This document shows positions 1 through 6,305 of a DNA stretch of 6,337 nucleotides, piece by piece. The stretch spans positions 1 to 6,337 of the forward strand of contig CAYZXK010000015.1 in assembly GCA_964482395.1 (NCBI GenBank), in the 5' to 3' direction. The position numbers and the translations under genes were made by a program. Source of the DNA: CAYZXK01 sp964482395 (GTDB taxonomy: Bacteria; Planctomycetota; Phycisphaerae; UBA1845; Fen-1342). How positions within the stretch are numbered: the first letter of the stretch is position 1; each line of letters opens with the position of its first letter. The notes below the pieces were generated by a model. It was not told the DNA's origin. It did no database searches and saw only the letters and a list, made by a program, of their open reading frames with translations.

Positions 1-431
1 CCCTGGCAGCCATCACGCTGGGCCTCTACCTCAAGCCCGATCCGCACGGCTACGGAACCCACAGGCAGCTAGATATCGGCCCCTGCGGGATGCTCATCGT
101 CACCGGCTACCCCTGCCCCACCTGCGGCATGAGCACGGCGCTGGCCCATACCGTCCGCGGCCAGTGGCTTCGAGCACTGTGGGTGCAACCGGCCGGTTTC
201 ATCCTGTCCCTGGGGGCGATGGCGCTGGTGGTAATATCGGGCTGGACCCTGGTCCGCGGCCGATGGCCCCGGTTCAGCGTCCCGGGGCTCACACCATTTC
301 GCCTGTTCCTGTTCCTGCTCCTGCTACTGCTGGGAAGCTGGGTATTCAAGATCGCCACTGGGCTGGCTGACGGCACGCTGCCATACCCGGGTCGCCTGAC
401 CACTTCAACGGCCCGAGCCGATGGGTTATAG
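1..431 (+). CDS. DUF2752 family membrane protein, 5' end missing
   Basis: The reading frame is open from base 3, so the gene begins before the window; the ATG at base 90 is internal, because the conserved part of the family already starts ahead of it. The visible family signature is GPCG, then about six residues later TGYPCPTCGMSTA, which matches the G-x-x-C-P-x-C-G-(L/M)-(S/T) core of DUF2752. Two hydrophobic segments follow: FILSLGAMALVVISG and then a leucine-rich helix, LFLFLLLLLLGSWVF. The protein ends in a short polar tail at a TAG (429-431). DUF2752 proteins are small inner-membrane proteins of unknown function; the paired cysteines suggest metal binding or a disulfide, but that is inference. 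The next gene starts 64 bases downstream on the same strand, so co-transcription is possible. The family call is fairly secure; the function is unknown. Confidence 0.82.
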   Translation, partial: LAAITLGLYLKPDPHGYGTHRQLDIGPCGMLIVTGYPCPTCGMSTALAHTVRGQWLRALWVQPAGFILSLGAMALVVISGWTLVRGRWPRFSVPGLTPFRLFLFLLLLLLGSWVFKIATGLADGTLPYPGRLTTSTARADGL

Positions 432-495
432 TTTCGTGGTTCGGATACCGGCGGCGGATGGCCGCAGGTGACATCCTCAGGCGATCGCGTCCGGC

Positions 496-2004
496 GTGAC
501 CCAGATGACCAGAAAAGAGGACAAGCTTGACCGGCGGACCGAGCAACCGGTGTTTTCCGAAGCCGACCAGGCCCGGGCCCGGCAATGGTTCGCAAAGGCC
601 GCTGATTGCCGAGAGCGACGCGACTACGACTATGCCATCGAGTGCTACATCACCGGGCTGGGTTACTGGCCCGAAGCAGTGGAAGAAGGGCACATGCCGT
701 TGCGCTCTCTGGCTATTCAGCGACAGCAGGCCGGGGGCAAGAAGCCTGGATTCATGGACGGCGTGCGCAGCTCGATCGGCAGCAAGGACCCGCGCCGGGC
801 AATGCTGGAGGCCGAGCGCCTCCTCAGCAAGGACCCTGGGAACTCCGGTTACGCGGAGGCGGTGCTCAAGAACGCCATCAAGGCCGGCCTGCTGGAAACC
901 GCCAAGTGGGTGGCGCCGATCGTCTTCGAGGGATTGAGGAAAGATAAAAAGCCCAACAAGGAACGTTTTCGGACCTTCCGAGCCGCCCTGGTCGAGGCGG
1001 CCGACCTGGCGGACGCCAGGGGCGATAACGCGATGGAAACTTGGATGCTGGAACAGGCCGTCAACTCGCTGGAGTATCTGATCGCGCGGGTACCGCTCGA
1101 TGAGGACCTGAGAAACGAGCAGCGCGACCTGGCGGGCAAGCTCACCATCGCGCGCGGCAAGTATGAGGAGGCCGGCGACTTCCGCGAATCGCTGCGCGAC
1201 GCGGAAAAACAGAAGCTCCTCCACGACGCCGAGCGGGTACAACAAGGCGAGGATACCTTGGAGACTCTGCTGGCCGCAGCCCGAAAGGAGTGGGAGGCCG
1301 CCCCCGACCTGCTGCCCAAGCTCAACACGTATGTCGACCTGCTCCTGAGAACCGAGCGCAAGCCGCTGGAGGATGAAGCCATCCGGATCCTGATCGAGGC
1401 GTTCAAGAAGACCAACAATTACAGCCTGAAGTTGAAGGCGGACGATGTCCGACTTCGCCAGTTGGGCCGTCAGGCCCGGGCCCTGGCCGCCAAGGCCCGG
1501 CAGAGCGGAGCGGAAGAGGATCGACAGCAGGCCCGCCTGGCGGCCCTGGAACAGCGCCAGGCCGCTCTGGAAATCTACCGCGAGCGGGTGACCAAGTATC
1601 CCACCGACCTGCGGCTGAAAGCCAAGCTCGGGGAGGTGCTGTTCCAGTCCGGCCGCTACGACGAAGCCATCCCGGTGCTCCAGGCCGCCCAGGGCGACCC
1701 GCGCAGCCGGGCCCGCTGCGAACTGCTGATCGGTCGGGCCTTCTTCGAGAAAGGCAGCCCCACCCAGGCCACTGCCGTGCTGCGCGAAGCGCTGGAGCAT
1801 TACGAGCTGACCGACGACCACAGCAAGGAATTGCTCTACTGGCTGGGACGGGCCTACCAGGCGGCCGGCCAGTTGGAAGAGGCTAAGGCCGCCTACGGCA
1901 AGCTATTGCGGCAAGATTACAATTACATGGAGGGCGACGCACGCCAGCGTCTAGAGGCTTTGGAACAGGCCGCCCGTGAAGGCAAGGCATCACCAAGGGA
2001 GTAA
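496..2004 (+). CDS. TPR-repeat protein encoded directly upstream of rpsT
   Basis: This 502-residue protein has no signal peptide or membrane segment and is probably cytosolic. TPR-like helical pairs are visible near residues 27-60 (ARQWFAKAADCRERRDYDYA) and as a clear C-terminal array at about 373-400 (LGEVLFQSGRYDEAIPVL), 405-438 (LIGRAFFEKGSPTQATAVL) and 444-477 (WLGRAYQAAGQLEEAKAAY). The middle (about 205-360) is highly charged, rich in Glu, Lys, Arg and Ala, and probably a long helical or coiled-coil stretch. TPR arrays are protein-binding scaffolds; no catalytic motif is visible and the partner is unknown. The GTG at 496 is the longest supported start; an in-frame ATG at 505 is equally possible, and neither has a good SD. 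The gene ends two bases before rpsT and carries the rpsT SD in its last codons, so the two are very likely translated from one mRNA. That hints at a ribosome or translation-linked role, but this is only context. Confidence 0.85.
   Translation: MTQMTRKEDKLDRRTEQPVFSEADQARARQWFAKAADCRERRDYDYAIECYITGLGYWPEAVEEGHMPLRSLAIQRQQAGGKKPGFMDGVRSSIGSKDPRRAMLEAERLLSKDPGNSGYAEAVLKNAIKAGLLETAKWVAPIVFEGLRKDKKPNKERFRTFRAALVEAADLADARGDNAMETWMLEQAVNSLEYLIARVPLDEDLRNEQRDLAGKLTIARGKYEEAGDFRESLRDAEKQKLLHDAERVQQGEDTLETLLAAARKEWEAAPDLLPKLNTYVDLLLRTERKPLEDEAIRILIEAFKKTNNYSLKLKADDVRLRQLGRQARALAAKARQSGAEEDRQQARLAALEQRQAALEIYRERVTKYPTDLRLKAKLGEVLFQSGRYDEAIPVLQAAQGDPRSRARCELLIGRAFFEKGSPTQATAVLREALEHYELTDDHSKELLYWLGRAYQAAGQLEEAKAAYGKLLRQDYNYMEGDARQRLEALEQAAREGKASPRE
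1996..2001 (+). promoter_or_regulatory. Shine-Dalgarno site for rpsT, inside the end of the TPR gene
   Basis: AGGGAG lies five bases before the GTG start of rpsT and forms part of the last sense codons of the upstream gene, whose TAA stop (2002-2004) sits between the SD and the start. Ribosomes finishing the TPR gene would stop within reach of this site, which favours translational coupling. The spacing also fixes GTG 2007 as the rpsT start. Confidence 0.75.
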
Positions 2005-2006
2005 TC

Positions 2007-2318
2007 GTGGCCCATTCGTTATCCGCCAAGAAACGTGTGCGACAGAATGCCCGACGTCGGGCCCTGAATCGTGCGCGGCGTAGCGCGCTGCGGACCAAGC
2101 TGCGCAGATGCCGCGAACTGCTGGCCAAGGGGAATCTGGCCGAGGTCGAACAGGTTTTTCCCCAGACCTGCCAGGCTCTGGACCGGGCAGCCAGCCGCGG
2201 AACCCTGCACCGCAACGCTGCGGCCCGCCGAAAAAGCCGACTGGCTCGCCGACTCAACGCTTTGAAAGCCCAGGCCGCCAGCGGTCCCCAGCCGGCCTCG
2301 ACCGGAGCGGGGGCCTGA
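2007..2318 (+). CDS. rpsT: 30S ribosomal protein bS20
   Basis: bS20 binds 16S rRNA at the base of the 30S body and helps early assembly. The 103-residue protein shows the family pattern throughout: the basic N-terminus with SAKKRVRQNARRRALNRARR (6-25) and SALRTKLRR (26-34), the central LDRAASRGTLHRNAAARRKS (58-77), and the closing SRLARRLNAL (77-86). The usual bacterial length is about 87 residues, so residues 88-103 (Ala/Gly/Pro/Ser-rich) are a low-complexity C-terminal extension. The start is GTG, behind a good SD. E. coli rpsT is known to use a rare UUG start and to be controlled by its own product at translation; a non-ATG start here is compatible with similar control, but that is inference. 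It follows the TPR gene by two bases, and a GC-rich hairpin lies downstream. Confidence 0.97.
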   Translation: MAHSLSAKKRVRQNARRRALNRARRSALRTKLRRCRELLAKGNLAEVEQVFPQTCQALDRAASRGTLHRNAAARRKSRLARRLNALKAQAASGPQPASTGAGA

Positions 2319-2368
2319 TCTTCACTGCTCCTGACGACGCCTGCAACCCTCGGCGCGGCAAACGTGGG

Positions 2369-2415
2369 GCCGGCCCGGCTGCCTGCCGCCCAGCGGTCCG
2401 GTAAAGCCGGCCGGC
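2369..2415 (+). terminator. Strong GC hairpin after rpsT, possible terminator without a U-tract
   Basis: The arm GCCGGCCCGGC (2369-2379) pairs with GCCGGCCGGC (2406-2415) over ten G-C pairs with one bulged C (2376), closed further by T2380-A2405, with a loop of about 25 bases. It begins 50 bases after the rpsT stop and lies 52 bases before the next gene. No run of T follows, so it is not a classical intrinsic terminator; it may stop or stabilise the end of the TPR-rpsT mRNA, or be only a product of high GC content. Confidence 0.3.
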
Positions 2416-2434
2416 ATACTAGTCGATTAGACTG

Positions 2435-2458
2435 CCAGGGGCCTGGAGCTGAGCCTGG
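2435..2458 (+). other. Small hairpin ahead of the glycosyltransferase start
   Basis: CCAG (2435-2438) can pair with CTGG (2443-2446) around a GGGC loop, and CCAGG (2435-2439) can instead pair with CCTGG (2454-2458), which ends nine bases before the GTG start. The two pairings exclude each other and the second would cover the region where a ribosome binds. The stems are short and the region is GC-rich, so this may be chance; no known riboswitch is recognised. Confidence 0.15.
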
Positions 2459-2467
2459 TGTCCTAGC

Positions 2468-4237
2468 GTGTTCAACGCGATCCACGTAACCCACGAAGCG
2501 GTCCACAAGGTCGGCGGCATCGGGACCGTGCTGGAAGGACTGATCAACAGCCGACCGTACCGCGACGGGGTGGGGCGCACCGTCCTGGTGTGCCCCATGT
2601 TCTACCCCGAAAACCCGCAGCGCCTCGGCCCGGCTGGCATCATCGAGTACTCCTCTTTGGACCAAGTCTACGGCGGCCCGTACGCGGATGCGTTCCAGCG
2701 AGTGGAACGAGAGTTCAACGTCCGGCTGGCTTACGGTCGGCGGCCGCTGGAAGACGAGCCGACCGCCCGTCGGACGGTCTGCGAGGTGCTGCTGGTCGAT
2801 CTGCGGGGTATCAACCTGCAACGGGTCAACGCGCTGAAGGGCCTGCTCTGGGAGCACTACGGGCTGCCGTCCGACCGTTACGAGCACATCTGGGAGTACG
2901 AGCAGTACGTGGAGCTGGCCGCGCCGGCCGTCCCGGCTCTGGAGGCTTTGCGACTCGCGACCAATGAGACGCCCGCGGTGGTCTTTGCCCATGAGTTCAT
3001 GGGCGTGGCCACTGCGCTGGCCCTCCAGAGCCTGCATCCACAGCGTTACCGGACTCTGTTTTACGCCCATGAGGTCGCGCCGGTCCGCCGCATCGTTGAA
3101 CACCACCCCGGCCACGACGTGATGTTCTACAACGCGATGCGGGTGGCGACCGAGAACAACCTGTATCTGGAGCAGGTGCTCGGGCCGCAGCACGACTATC
3201 ACAAGCACGCAGTGGTTCAGGCGGCCCGGTACTGCGACGCTCTGCTGGCGGTGGGTCACCACGTGGTGGACGAGCTGCGCTTCATCGGCCGCGACTTCGC
3301 GGACGCGGACATTGCGCTGGCCTACAACGGCGTTCCGTCGCGAGTCATCACCCTGGAAGAGCGGCACGCCGCCCGGGAGCGAATGCACCGCTACTTCCAG
3401 AATCTGCTGGGCTGGAAGCCCCACCGGATCTTCACCCATGTGACGCGAATGGCCCAGAGCAAGGCGATGTGGCGGGACCTCGACGTGCTGACCGCCCTGG
3501 ACGCCCACTTCGCGGGGAGCGGCCAAACCGCGGTCATGCTGGTTCTGTCCACTGAGCTGCCCCGCCGCCCGGTCGAGGACATCCTGAAGATGGAACGCGA
3601 GTGGGACTGGCCCCTCTCGCATCGGGTCGGGGGGATCGACCTGACCGACGGCGAAGCCCGTTTCTACCAGTGGGTTCAGGCGTTCAACGCCCGGGCCCGC
3701 AACATTCGGGTCATATACATCAACCAGTTCGGTTTCGATCGCCAGCGTTGCGGCCAACGGGTACCTGAGGATGTCGAGTTTCTCGACCTGAGGCGGGCCA
3801 GCGACGTGGAATTCGGGCTGAGCCTGTACGAGCCCTTTGGAATCTCGCCGCTGGAGACGCTGACCTACGGCGGCCTGTGCGCGGTAAGCACTACCTGCGG
3901 TTGCACCGGCTTCATCAAGCAGGTTACGGCGTCCAAACGCTGCCCGAATGTCATTTTCGCCAACTATATTGATCTGGTCCGCCGGCCCCGCACCATTCGC
4001 GACGCTCTGGCCATTGGAGCCGCGGAACGCCGCGAGGTCGAGCTGAAGATCGCGGATCAGATCGCCGAGCAGATCATCAGACAACTGCCGAACACAGAGG
4101 AGGAAGAAGCCCGGCTGATCCAAACCGGATACCAGGCGGCGTATCGGATGAGCTGGGACGCGGTGGCCGAACGTCTGGTGTTTCCAGCGATCCGCCGGGC
4201 CTGCGCCCGAAGGCGTTCAGTCAAGGTCGCCAGTTGA
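2468..4237 (+). CDS. Glycogen-synthase-like GT-B glycosyltransferase, closer to GT3 than to GT5
   Basis: A 589-residue soluble retaining glycosyltransferase of the glycogen/starch synthase clan, expected to move glucose from a nucleotide sugar to an alpha-glucan. The N-terminal domain opens with HEAVHKVGGIGTVLEGL (9-25), like the E-V-x-(N/W)-(K/R)-V-G-G-I-x-(T/S)-V-L start of GT3 enzymes; K14 is in the nucleotide-sugar-binding lysine position. Next come a VRLAYGR segment (85-91), HEFMG (175-179) in place of the usual HEW or HDW motif, YAHEVAPVRR (199-208), and NGVP (287-290) at the domain hinge. The C-terminal domain has RMAQSKAMWRDLDVL (327-341), with R327 and K332 in the phosphate-binding Arg/Lys positions, and EPFGISPLE (455-463), the E-x7-E catalytic motif. 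The end (MSWDAVAERL, 561-570) resembles the GT3 closing helix, but the GT3 arginine cluster for glucose-6-phosphate control is not visible. GTG 2468 is the first start after an in-frame TGA at 2450; its SD is weak. Exact substrate is uncertain. Confidence 0.82.
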   Translation: MFNAIHVTHEAVHKVGGIGTVLEGLINSRPYRDGVGRTVLVCPMFYPENPQRLGPAGIIEYSSLDQVYGGPYADAFQRVEREFNVRLAYGRRPLEDEPTARRTVCEVLLVDLRGINLQRVNALKGLLWEHYGLPSDRYEHIWEYEQYVELAAPAVPALEALRLATNETPAVVFAHEFMGVATALALQSLHPQRYRTLFYAHEVAPVRRIVEHHPGHDVMFYNAMRVATENNLYLEQVLGPQHDYHKHAVVQAARYCDALLAVGHHVVDELRFIGRDFADADIALAYNGVPSRVITLEERHAARERMHRYFQNLLGWKPHRIFTHVTRMAQSKAMWRDLDVLTALDAHFAGSGQTAVMLVLSTELPRRPVEDILKMEREWDWPLSHRVGGIDLTDGEARFYQWVQAFNARARNIRVIYINQFGFDRQRCGQRVPEDVEFLDLRRASDVEFGLSLYEPFGISPLETLTYGGLCAVSTTCGCTGFIKQVTASKRCPNVIFANYIDLVRRPRTIRDALAIGAAERREVELKIADQIAEQIIRQLPNTEEEEARLIQTGYQAAYRMSWDAVAERLVFPAIRRACARRRSVKVAS

Positions 4238-4321
4238 GCGGCCTGCCGTAGGTTATAGGACCACCCGCGGCCTGGCCCAAGTCGCCAATCCAGCCGCCCG
4301 ATATTCCAACATAGCACAAAC

Positions 4322-4326
4322 AGGAG
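4322..4326 (+). promoter_or_regulatory. Shine-Dalgarno site deciding a TTG start
   Basis: AGGAG lies seven bases before the TTG at 4334, the best SD on the plus strand of this window together with that of rpsT. It supports the TTG as a genuine start for the small membrane protein, which has no ATG before its first membrane helix. Confidence 0.6.
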
Positions 4327-4333
4327 CCGCCCC

Positions 4334-4822
4334 TTGCAGACCCCAGATGATCAGCCAACCCGGCGGGATCACACGTCCTACGCAGCGCTCGCCCTGGCCC
4401 AGCTCTCTTGCCTGGCCTTCGGCTTGGGTCTGATGGCCTGGGCGATCACGCCACTGCTGATACAGCGACTGGTCGGGCGCCAGCCACCTCAAGCCCGCAC
4501 CCTGGCCATGAGCGCTATAGCACTCCTGCTGGGGCTGGCGTACCTGGGGCTGGGGCTACTGATCCGCCGGAAGGTGCGCTGGGCGATCCAAGCCTGCGTC
4601 GGCGTGTCGCTGTCCCTGCTGGTGATAATCGCCGCGCCATTCCTGTTAGGCAAGGTCCGAGAACTGCCGGCCTTCTCCACGCTTCTGGCTGCCAGCACCA
4701 TGCTGACCGGCTGGCTGGCCCTGGGAACCCAGCCAGGCCGGCGGCCGGTCGACCTCGACCAGGACGCCCAACCCGTCGACCCGCGGCAGTCACCGCTCCC
4801 CCCAAGCGCTCCACCGGGCTGA
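4334..4822 (+). CDS. Small four-helix membrane protein, function unknown
   Basis: I do not recognise this 162-residue protein. After a short polar N-terminus (1-16) there are four likely membrane helices at about 17-43, 56-77, 83-105 and 113-131, separated by short loops with basic residues (RRKVR at 78-82), followed by a 30-residue tail rich in Pro, Asp and Gln. The basic loop after helix 2 and the even number of helices suggest both ends are cytoplasmic. No catalytic or metal-binding motif is visible. The TTG start is supported by an AGGAG seven bases upstream. It lies 96 bases after the glycosyltransferase gene on the same strand and its stop is only 18 bases from the stop of the convergent VTT-like gene. 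A longer reading frame on the same strand in another phase runs through it, but that one has no hydrophobic pattern or SD. The gene is probably real; the role is unknown. Confidence 0.65.
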   Translation: MQTPDDQPTRRDHTSYAALALAQLSCLAFGLGLMAWAITPLLIQRLVGRQPPQARTLAMSAIALLLGLAYLGLGLLIRRKVRWAIQACVGVSLSLLVIIAAPFLLGKVRELPAFSTLLAASTMLTGWLALGTQPGRRPVDLDQDAQPVDPRQSPLPPSAPPG

Positions 4823-4840
4823 TCCCACAGTCGGCCCGAC

Positions 4841-5617
4841 TCAACCGACCGACCGAAATAGAGCCGGGGATGGACGCGCGGCCCGCGCCGGACGCAAGCG
4901 CCAAACCAACCGGGCTGCGACCGCTAACGCGATTATCCCTAGCTGAACCAGCACAATCTCCCGGGCCTGGAGCCCAAGCCACAGGCAACCGGCGGTCAGA
5001 AACAGGTAACGAACCCCACGTCCCAGCAGGTACGCCAGCCCGAAACGAACTCGGCAGTAGCCACGCAAGATGGCCAGCCAGCGGACGGCGTCCACCGGAA
5101 TGGGTACGAAAGCCACGAGCGTCAGGAGTTGAAAAGGCGCTCGATCAAAGTGGCGGACTGCCCAGGTGTAGGCCGCGGCCCGCCGAGCCCGCCGCCCAAG
5201 CCCCCAGCCAAGCAGATAAACCATCAGATGGTACTCAGTTAGATTGGCCACCACGGTCGCCAGCGCGGCCAGTCCGCTGACCAGACCGGCATGCAACCAG
5301 GCCAGCCGCAGCAGCACGAAGTCTGGGGAGGCGGCCAGAAGGACAATCCAGGCCGTTGGGAGCGGGATGAAGGAATTGCACAGGGAGAGATAAAAGCACA
5401 TCAGGCACAACAGCCAGCCTGACAACGCCCTCCCATCCCCAGCTTGGTCGCGACCAAGCAGGAGAAGAGACAGGCCGGCCCAGCCGGCCAGCCAGAACAC
5501 ATAGAACACGAACCAGGCCCGCGCCCCACGGCGGACCCGGCCCTCGGCCCGTCCGTCGGCCGGCAACTGCTCCGGCAAGCAGTCGGCGACCGGACCTTCA
5601 GTCAAGAAAGCATCCAT
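4841..5617 (-). CDS. VTT/DedA-like multi-pass membrane protein
   Basis: A 258-residue membrane protein with about five to six hydrophobic segments (about 34-54, 65-80, 84-97, 105-125, 129-140, 163-180, 190-216, 220-236) after a hydrophilic N-terminus. The pattern resembles the VTT domain (SNARE-associated Golgi/DedA superfamily): NSFIPLPTAW (81-90) matches the first Pro-rich re-entrant motif, NLTEYHLMVYLLGWGLG (125-141) the acid-x3-Y-x2-G-x3-G segment, and FVPIPVDAVRWLAILRGYCR (170-189) the second Pro-rich motif followed by a helix ending in G. VTT proteins include lipid scramblases and undecaprenyl-phosphate carriers, but the residues here are not close enough to pick one. The ATG at 5617 overlaps the end of the ABC ATPase gene by 20 bases, which indicates translational coupling; the SD (GGA about seven bases upstream) is weak. 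Membership in VTT is a motif-level judgement. Confidence 0.7.
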   Translation of the reverse strand: MDAFLTEGPVADCLPEQLPADGRAEGRVRRGARAWFVFYVFWLAGWAGLSLLLLGRDQAGDGRALSGWLLCLMCFYLSLCNSFIPLPTAWIVLLAASPDFVLLRLAWLHAGLVSGLAALATVVANLTEYHLMVYLLGWGLGRRARRAAAYTWAVRHFDRAPFQLLTLVAFVPIPVDAVRWLAILRGYCRVRFGLAYLLGRGVRYLFLTAGCLWLGLQAREIVLVQLGIIALAVAARLVWRLRPARAARPSPALFRSVG

Positions 5618-6272
5618 CGCGCATCCGCAGAACCCGGTCGGCCCTCACCGCAAGCTGCTCATTGTGAGTGATCATTACGATGGTCTGCCGGTAGCGGCGG
5701 TGGAAATCCTCCAGCAGGTCCAGAATCGCCGCGGCGTTAGCGGAATCCAGGTTCCCGGTGGGCTCATCCGCCAGCAGCAGGGCCGGCCTGGCAACCATCG
5801 CTCGGGCAATCGCCACCCGCTGCTGTTGACCAACCGAAAGCTGGGCCGGCTTCTTGCCCGCCACGGGCGACAAGCCCACCTGCTCGAGCAGCCTGTCCAC
5901 CTGTCCGTCCACCGGCTGGCGGCGGATGCGCAGCGGCAAGGCGACGTTGTGACGCACGCTCACGCTGGACAGTAGATTAAACCGCTGGAACACGAACCCC
6001 AGCATCTCCCTTCGCAAACAGGTTCGCTCCGCATCCGAAAGCCCGAGGGTCTCACGGCCAGCCAGACGAACCGACTGCGCCTCGGTCGGCCGGAGCATCA
6101 GGCCGAGTATGTTCAACAAGGTGGTCTTGCCGCAGCCGGAGGGGCCCATCACGACCACGAACTCCCCACGCCGAAGCCGCAGGTCCAGCCCGCGCAAGAC
6201 CGGCTCAATCACCGCACCCCGGCGGTAGGCGTGATGCAGGCCGCGGACTTCGATCATTAATTCATCCGACAT
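5598..6272 (-). CDS. ABC transporter ATPase of the MacB/LolD type
   Basis: A complete 224-residue nucleotide-binding subunit that would couple ATP hydrolysis to a MacB/FtsX-type permease at the inner membrane. Visible motifs in order: Walker A GPSGCGKTT (43-51), Q-loop in VFQRFNLL (94-101, Q96), signature LSVGQQQRV (145-153), Walker B ALLLADE (164-170) with E170 as catalytic base, D-loop NLDS (174-177) and H-loop H203 in ITHN. The length and the FQRFNLL and ADEPTGNLDS sequences are typical of the LolD/MacB/FtsE group (about 220-235 residues). The signature has Val in place of the second residue of the usual LSGGQ, a tolerated variant. The ATG at 6272 has GAGG five bases upstream. The gene follows a permease gene by 33 bases and overlaps the VTT-like gene by 20. 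The cargo could be lipoprotein, peptide or drug, or none if it works by mechanotransmission; the sequence does not decide. Confidence 0.95.
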   Translation of the reverse strand: MSDELMIEVRGLHHAYRRGAVIEPVLRGLDLRLRRGEFVVVMGPSGCGKTTLLNILGLMLRPTEAQSVRLAGRETLGLSDAERTCLRREMLGFVFQRFNLLSSVSVRHNVALPLRIRRQPVDGQVDRLLEQVGLSPVAGKKPAQLSVGQQQRVAIARAMVARPALLLADEPTGNLDSANAAAILDLLEDFHRRYRQTIVMITHNEQLAVRADRVLRMRDGCFLD

Positions 6273-6277
6273 CGCTT

Positions 6278-6281
6278 CCTC
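6278..6281 (-). promoter_or_regulatory. Shine-Dalgarno site for the ABC ATPase gene
   Basis: On the minus strand GAGG stands five bases before the ATG at 6272, within CTGAGGAAGCG. It confirms that start over the second in-frame ATG at codon 6. The 33-base gap from the upstream permease stop leaves room for this site but not much for a separate promoter. Confidence 0.6.
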
Positions 6282-6305
6282 AGTCGCAGACCCCGGGGCC
6301 GCTAC

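Noticed and set aside
90..431. ATG at base 90 as the start of the DUF2752 protein.
   Set aside because: The frame is open to the left edge and the GPCG part of the family signature lies before or at this ATG, so it is an internal Met in a truncated gene.
346..1821. A 491-codon open frame on the minus strand opposite the TPR gene.
   Set aside because: No recognisable motif; it mirrors the codon structure of the TPR gene, which has clear TPR repeats.
1883..4123. A 746-codon open frame on the minus strand across rpsT and the glycosyltransferase.
   Set aside because: It lies opposite two genes with clear family motifs. Its product has no domain pattern, and long antisense open frames are expected in GC-rich coding DNA.
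4238..4333. Promoter or terminator in the gap after the glycosyltransferase, for example the TTATAG near 4253.
   Set aside because: No matching -35 element at the right spacing and no stem-loop with a T-run; a single AT-rich hexamer is not enough.
4823..4840. Bidirectional terminator between the convergent stop codons.
   Set aside because: The gap is only 18 bases and I found no inverted repeat spanning it.
4408..5280. A 290-codon plus-strand frame across the small membrane protein and the end of the VTT-like gene.
   Set aside because: The product is Pro/Arg/Ala-rich with no hydrophobic pattern or SD and crosses two better-supported genes.
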